Shown here one piece after another: positions 60,324 through 64,000 of a DNA stretch of 64,000 nt (positions within the stretch are counted from its first letter, which is position 1; every line of letters begins with the position of its first letter). Where the stretch lies: positions 62,001-126,000 of the forward strand of contig JADJUE010000007.1 of NCBI GenBank assembly GCA_016710785.1. Direction: 5' to 3'. The translations under genes were made by a program, and so were the position numbers. Below the pieces are notes generated by a model. That model ran no database searches, was not told where the DNA came from, and saw only the letters and a list, made by a program, of their open reading frames with translations. This DNA is from Candidatus Epilinea brevis. Lineage in GTDB: Bacteria > Chloroflexota > Anaerolineae > Epilineales > Epilineaceae.

Positions 60324-62480
60324 ATGAGGAAACGCATTGCCGGTCGGATGTGGATGTCGGGCGTCTTGGGCGTACTGGGTAGGGTCGGCTTGCTGGGTGC
60401 GGTGCTGGGTGCGGTCGGCTTGCTGGGTGTGGTAGGCGAGCCGGGCGCGGCGGCGACGACCACGGCGGCCCGCGCGGCTCCGGCCGCGATCGCCCAAGGC
60501 GCGGAGACGGACCACGTGATCTTCTCCATCAACGTGCAGGATTTCGCCTACCCCGAGCGCAGCGCGGCGACCCTCGACCGGATCCTGGGCATCCACCAGC
60601 GCTGGGATGTGCCGGTGGACTTCTATCTCACCGGCACGATGGTCGACCTCTACGAGGCGGTAGCGCCCGGGCTTGTGGACCGCCTCCGCACGTCGCCGGT
60701 GGCCGGCGTCGCCTACCATATCCGCCCGCCGCTGCCCTATTACACCGGCTATGACTGGCTGGGCCTGAAGCAGATGACGACCGCGGAGATGATCGCGACC
60801 ATCCGCCGCTACGAGACGCAGGGGCTGGACCTGCGGACCGGGCAGCCGACCACCGCGCCGGGCGGCTTCGCCAAGCTGTCCGAACGGCTGGGCCACGCGC
60901 CGCTCATCGCCGCGTTTCAAGCGGACGCCGAGGTCGGCGGGGCGGTATCGTCGGTCTTCGCGGACCTCGGGGCGCGCTTCACCATCGTCCACGGCCGGCC
61001 GACGAACCTCGGCGACCGGCGCGACGGCCTGTGGATTCGACCAGAACACGTCGACCTGCGCCTGTTCCAACATGTCGGGGAAGATGCCGGCGCTGTGATC
61101 GACGCGGCGGTCGCCGAAGCGCGGCAGACCCAAGGCGCCCGGCCGCCCTACTTCGTGGGCATCAAGATGCACGACAACGACTTCTTCGCGGTCGACTCGG
61201 CCTGGGTGACCACCTACGTGCAAGGTAAGCGGCGTCCGCCCTGGGACCTGGGCCCCCGGTCGCCGCTGCTGGCGGAGGCCGAGCAGGCGGCCATGTGGTC
61301 GCTCTATGAGGGCGCGGTCGCGCATGTCGGGGGCCACAAGGACCGCCTGACGGCCCTGAAGTCGGACGATCTCCTGGCCATGGTCACGGGTCAGGATCGG
61401 TCCACGCCTCAGCCCAGCCAGGCCCCGACCGCGGTGCCGACGGCGGAGCCAACGGCGGCATCGACCGCGGCGCCGACCGCGGCGCCGACGCCGATCCCGG
61501 CAGCCGGCACGCGCCCGCTCCTGTACGTCTCGGGCACGATGCACATCGAGACCAACCGCCAGTCGTGGCCGAACGCGGAGCAGTTGATTGCCTTCTTCCA
61601 GCGCGCGACGGCGGCGGGCAGGTCCGCGGCCCAACCCGGCGGCATGCGCTGGTCGCTGGGGGCGGACATCGGCTGGCTGGAAGGCGAGCCGCGCGCCGCC
61701 GAGCTGCTGCGGGCGCTGGAGGCGATGGGCGTGGAGATGGACGTCCATGCCCACCAGCTGGCGGATCGGGCGGACTGCGCGGCTGCCCTGGCGCGCTTCG
61801 GCGTCCATCCCAATCGCGTCGCCTCCGGCGTCGTGGTCACCGAATTGGATGCGCTGCGCCAGCCGCTCACCGGCCGCGGCGGCAGCGCCTGGCAGACCGA
61901 AGTCGTCTGGGGCCTGGTGTACCAGCCCAATCACGGGTCCGGCAGCGACGAGCGTTCCTACGGGCTGTGGCGGCCGAAGCGCGGGTCGGAGCCGCTGGTG
62001 CACAATCCCGCGGGGGAGCTGATCGCGGTCGGCGGGGGGCTGCGCGACCTGGCGGCCATCGAGCAGACCGCCCAGGTGGTGGCCGTGGCCGGTGCGGATG
62101 TGGCGCCGGTGCTGAGCGCGTCGATCATCGTCAACTCGCGCGACTTCGCGTTGCCCAACGGCACCGACGGCATCGAGGCCATCGAGGCCTGGGCGGCGCG
62201 GCTGGCGGCCAACCCGGCGCTGCGCTGGGCCACGATCTCCGAGACGGCGGCGGCCTGGCTGGCGGCGGGCGGCATCCCCAGCCGCTTCGAGGGAACAGCG
62301 TTGCCCGCGGGGGCGGTCGCGCCGACGGCGACGATCCAGGCGACCACGGTGCCGACGGCGACGATCCGGGCGACCCCTGTTCCGCCGACCACCGTTCCGT
62401 CGACCACTGCATTGCCGACCACCGCTCCCCCGACCACGGGGGCGCGAAGGCTCTTCCTGCCGATGGCCGAACGCCCGTAA
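60324..62480 (+). CDS. Secreted protein with two deacetylase/TIM-barrel-like domains
   Basis: A 718-residue exported protein: long hydrophobic signal segment (about 8-40), domain 1 (about 60-370, VIFSINVQDFAYPERSAATLDR...DVPVDFYLTGTMVDLYE) and domain 2 (about 410-650, LLYVSGTMHIETNRQSWPNAEQL...EMDVHAHQLADR). These resemble divergent NodB/polysaccharide-deacetylase barrels but lack an obvious full metal triad. They are joined by a Pro/Thr/Ala linker, and a second linker ends in RRLFLPMAERP. GGAG upstream of ATG 60324. Function unknown. Confidence 0.7.
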   Translation: MRKRIAGRMWMSGVLGVLGRVGLLGAVLGAVGLLGVVGEPGAAATTTAARAAPAAIAQGAETDHVIFSINVQDFAYPERSAATLDRILGIHQRWDVPVDFYLTGTMVDLYEAVAPGLVDRLRTSPVAGVAYHIRPPLPYYTGYDWLGLKQMTTAEMIATIRRYETQGLDLRTGQPTTAPGGFAKLSERLGHAPLIAAFQADAEVGGAVSSVFADLGARFTIVHGRPTNLGDRRDGLWIRPEHVDLRLFQHVGEDAGAVIDAAVAEARQTQGARPPYFVGIKMHDNDFFAVDSAWVTTYVQGKRRPPWDLGPRSPLLAEAEQAAMWSLYEGAVAHVGGHKDRLTALKSDDLLAMVTGQDRSTPQPSQAPTAVPTAEPTAASTAAPTAAPTPIPAAGTRPLLYVSGTMHIETNRQSWPNAEQLIAFFQRATAAGRSAAQPGGMRWSLGADIGWLEGEPRAAELLRALEAMGVEMDVHAHQLADRADCAAALARFGVHPNRVASGVVVTELDALRQPLTGRGGSAWQTEVVWGLVYQPNHGSGSDERSYGLWRPKRGSEPLVHNPAGELIAVGGGLRDLAAIEQTAQVVAVAGADVAPVLSASIIVNSRDFALPNGTDGIEAIEAWAARLAANPALRWATISETAAAWLAAGGIPSRFEGTALPAGAVAPTATIQATTVPTATIRATPVPPTTVPSTTALPTTAPPTTGARRLFLPMAERP

Positions 62481-62701
62481 CCCAACGGACGGGACCGCAG
62501 TCCTGGCCGCGGGCAGGATCCTGGTGGTTCTGCGCGCCTCGCGCGCTCCAGGATCGCACCCGCGGCGAACAGGCGGTTGACGACCGGTCGGCGCGGGGCT
62601 ATGCTGCAGGGGCGGCGATTGCCTGTCCATCCTCGCCAGCGCTCTGCCTGCTCCGGCCCCTGCGGTGGCCGCCACTTCTCGATCGGACCCAGGAGGTCAG
62701 C
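62481..62701. other. Intergenic region before the protease gene
   Basis: About 220 bases with an imperfect inverted repeat around GCAGGATCCTGG...CCAGGATCGC (62513-62555), a possible terminator for the preceding gene. AGGAGG at 62690-62695 is the ribosome-binding site of the protease. Confidence 0.5.
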
Positions 62702-64000
62702 ATGCGATTCAAAATGCCCGTGCTTGTGTTGGGCGCCAGCCTGGCCCTGCTCAGCCTGCCGGTGGCCGCCAGCCCCAGGGCCTGGCGGGCCGCTGGCGCT
62801 GTCGAGCCGGCATCGGATGCTGTCGCGGGGCAGCGCGCGCCGCTCAGCCCGGCAGGGCGTGCGTTCGCCGCCGCCCAGGATCCGCAGGCCGCGACCTACT
62901 ACATCGTCCATCTGGCCGCCAAGCCGCTGGCGCGCTACGACGGGGCGCTCCCGTCGCTGGCACCGACGAGCCCGCGGGCCTTGGGCGAGGCGGCGCTGGA
63001 CACCGACAGCCCCGCCAGCCTGGCCTACCTGGCCTACCTGGACCGCTCGCAGGCAACGACCATCGCCACCGTCGAGCGTGCCCTGGGCCGCCGCGTGGAG
63101 CTGCTGCACCGCTACCGCTACGCCTTCAACGGCCTGTCGCTGTGGCTCAGCCCGGCGGAGGCCGAGCGCGTCGGCCGGTTGCCGGGCGTGCTGCGCGTGG
63201 AGCGCAACGTCGTCGAGCCGCTGAACACCGACGTCGGGCCTGTCCATATCGGCGCCCCCACCCTGTGGGACGGCAGCGCCACGGGCGGTCTGCCGGGCAC
63301 CAAGGGCGAGGGCGTGGTCATCGGCGTCATCGACACCGGCATCAACGTCGACCATCCCTCCTTTGCCGCCATCGGTCCCGTGGACGGCTACCAGCACGTC
63401 AACCCGCGGCCGGGCTTCCTGGGCTGGTGCGCGCCCTCCAACCCCAACCACGACGCCAAGTACGCCTGCAACGCCAAGCTCATCGGGCTGTGGAGCTTCC
63501 CCGACGCCAGCATGAACCCCGAGGACGAAGACGGCCACGGCAGCCACACCTCCAGCACGGCGGGGGGCAACGCGGTCATGGGCAAGGCCACCTCGCCCAC
63601 CTTCGCCATCGAGCGGCCCATCCAGGGCGTGGCGCCGCATGCCAACCTCATCATGTACGATGCCTGCGCGCCGGGCGGCTGCAATTCCACCGCCACGACC
63701 GCCGCCATCGACCAGGCGGCGGCCGACGGGGTGGACGTCATCAACTACTCCATCGGCATCGGCCGCAACTCGCCCTGGCATAACAGCCGCTTGATGGCCT
63801 TCATGGGCGCCTTCGAGGCTGGCGTCTTCGTCTCCGCCTCGGCCGGCAACGACGGTGTGGCCGAGTCGGTCAACGGCACGGCGCCCTGGATGACCTCCGT
63901 GGCCGCCACCACCCATGGCCGCGGCTTCGCCAACAGCCTGATCGGCATGACCGGCGGCGAGGGCGCCGCGCCGGCCGACATCGACGGTGCCAGCATCACC
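62702..64000 (+). CDS. Subtilisin-like (S8) serine protease, 3' end outside the window
   Basis: 433 codons are present and the frame runs off the window. A signal peptide (KMPVLVLGASLALLSLPVAA), an inhibitor-I9-like propeptide (about 45-155, YYIVHLAAKPLARYDG...YAFNGLSLWLSPAEAERV...VERN), then the catalytic Asp (GVIDTGINVDH, near 204) and His (DGHGSHTSSTAGG, near 278) and the NYSIGIG substrate strand follow. ASAGNDG carries the oxyanion Asn region; the catalytic Ser should lie beyond 64000. Probably extracellular. Confidence 0.93.
   Translation, partial: MRFKMPVLVLGASLALLSLPVAASPRAWRAAGAVEPASDAVAGQRAPLSPAGRAFAAAQDPQAATYYIVHLAAKPLARYDGALPSLAPTSPRALGEAALDTDSPASLAYLAYLDRSQATTIATVERALGRRVELLHRYRYAFNGLSLWLSPAEAERVGRLPGVLRVERNVVEPLNTDVGPVHIGAPTLWDGSATGGLPGTKGEGVVIGVIDTGINVDHPSFAAIGPVDGYQHVNPRPGFLGWCAPSNPNHDAKYACNAKLIGLWSFPDASMNPEDEDGHGSHTSSTAGGNAVMGKATSPTFAIERPIQGVAPHANLIMYDACAPGGCNSTATTAAIDQAAADGVDVINYSIGIGRNSPWHNSRLMAFMGAFEAGVFVSASAGNDGVAESVNGTAPWMTSVAATTHGRGFANSLIGMTGGEGAAPADIDGASIT

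Noticed and set aside
60198..62675. 825-codon minus-strand frame opposite the deacetylase-like gene
   Set aside because: Arg/Gly-rich low-complexity translation with no domain, opposite a gene with signal peptide and linkers; a compositional shadow.

Overview
This 64 kb window is GC-rich DNA with a typical bacterial operon layout. It most resembles a member of the Chloroflexota (Anaerolineae or a relative), probably an uncultured lineage. Four things support this: an EF-Tu switch I reading GITIAI, which I recall from Chloroflexus-type EF-Tu; a mevalonate-pathway operon with isopentenyl phosphate kinase; secreted proteins with long Pro/Thr/Ala linkers ending in an LP-containing motif; and a complete Tad (Flp) pilus locus. 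The assignment rests on pattern memory, not on a search.

Layout. 0-5 kb is the housekeeping tuf-rpmG-secE-nusG-rplK-rplA-rplJ-rplL block with an L10 leader RNA and a strong terminator. 5-11.4 kb (minus strand) is a two-gene STAND/AAA ATPase operon: a giant NACHT-HEAT-AAA protein and an AAA-winged-helix partner whose Walker A lysine is replaced by Asn. 11.9-20.3 kb is the Tad pilus operon (TadZ, CpaB, TadA, TadB, TadC, two Flp pilins, prepilin peptidase, three TadE-like pseudopilins). 20.4-22.8 kb holds a PhzF-like protein and imidazolonepropionase. 22.9-27.7 kb (minus strand) is an isoprenoid operon (mevalonate kinase, isopentenyl phosphate kinase, a phosphomevalonate-type decarboxylase) with a flavin reductase, a membrane protein and a 39-residue membrane peptide. 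27.8-32.4 kb carries a SulP permease, an ABC-F ATPase and a fatty-acid desaturase.

32.5-34.0 kb is a nested mobile element. A REP-associated IS200-like (RAYT) transposase gene is split by a DUF559 nuclease-like gene. Both layers are bounded by long inverted repeats rich in palindromes. At 35.2 kb an AT-rich 120-bp palindrome contains three 23-bp iterons. Malic enzyme, an ICMT-like methyltransferase, a Uma2-family protein and a membrane-anchored protein follow.

39.6-53.6 kb is dominated by large secreted or surface proteins (Kelch-like, Ig-like repeats, two dual-VWA proteins), with a lower-GC patch around 45.4-47.8 kb, an istB remnant and an APH-type kinase. 53.7-62.5 kb has a peroxiredoxin, a VOC protein, a caspase-family protein with C-terminal Tudor-like repeats (translated from a peroxiredoxin-like leader ORF), then a methyltransferase - FeeM-like GNAT - E1/ThiF-tryptophanase fusion cluster, followed by a two-domain secreted deacetylase-fold protein. 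The window ends inside a subtilisin-like protease.

The best candidates for something not yet described are the nested DUF559/RAYT element, the ThiF-beta-eliminating-lyase fusion cluster, the iteron palindrome, the STAND pair and the leader ORF copied from the peroxiredoxin gene.
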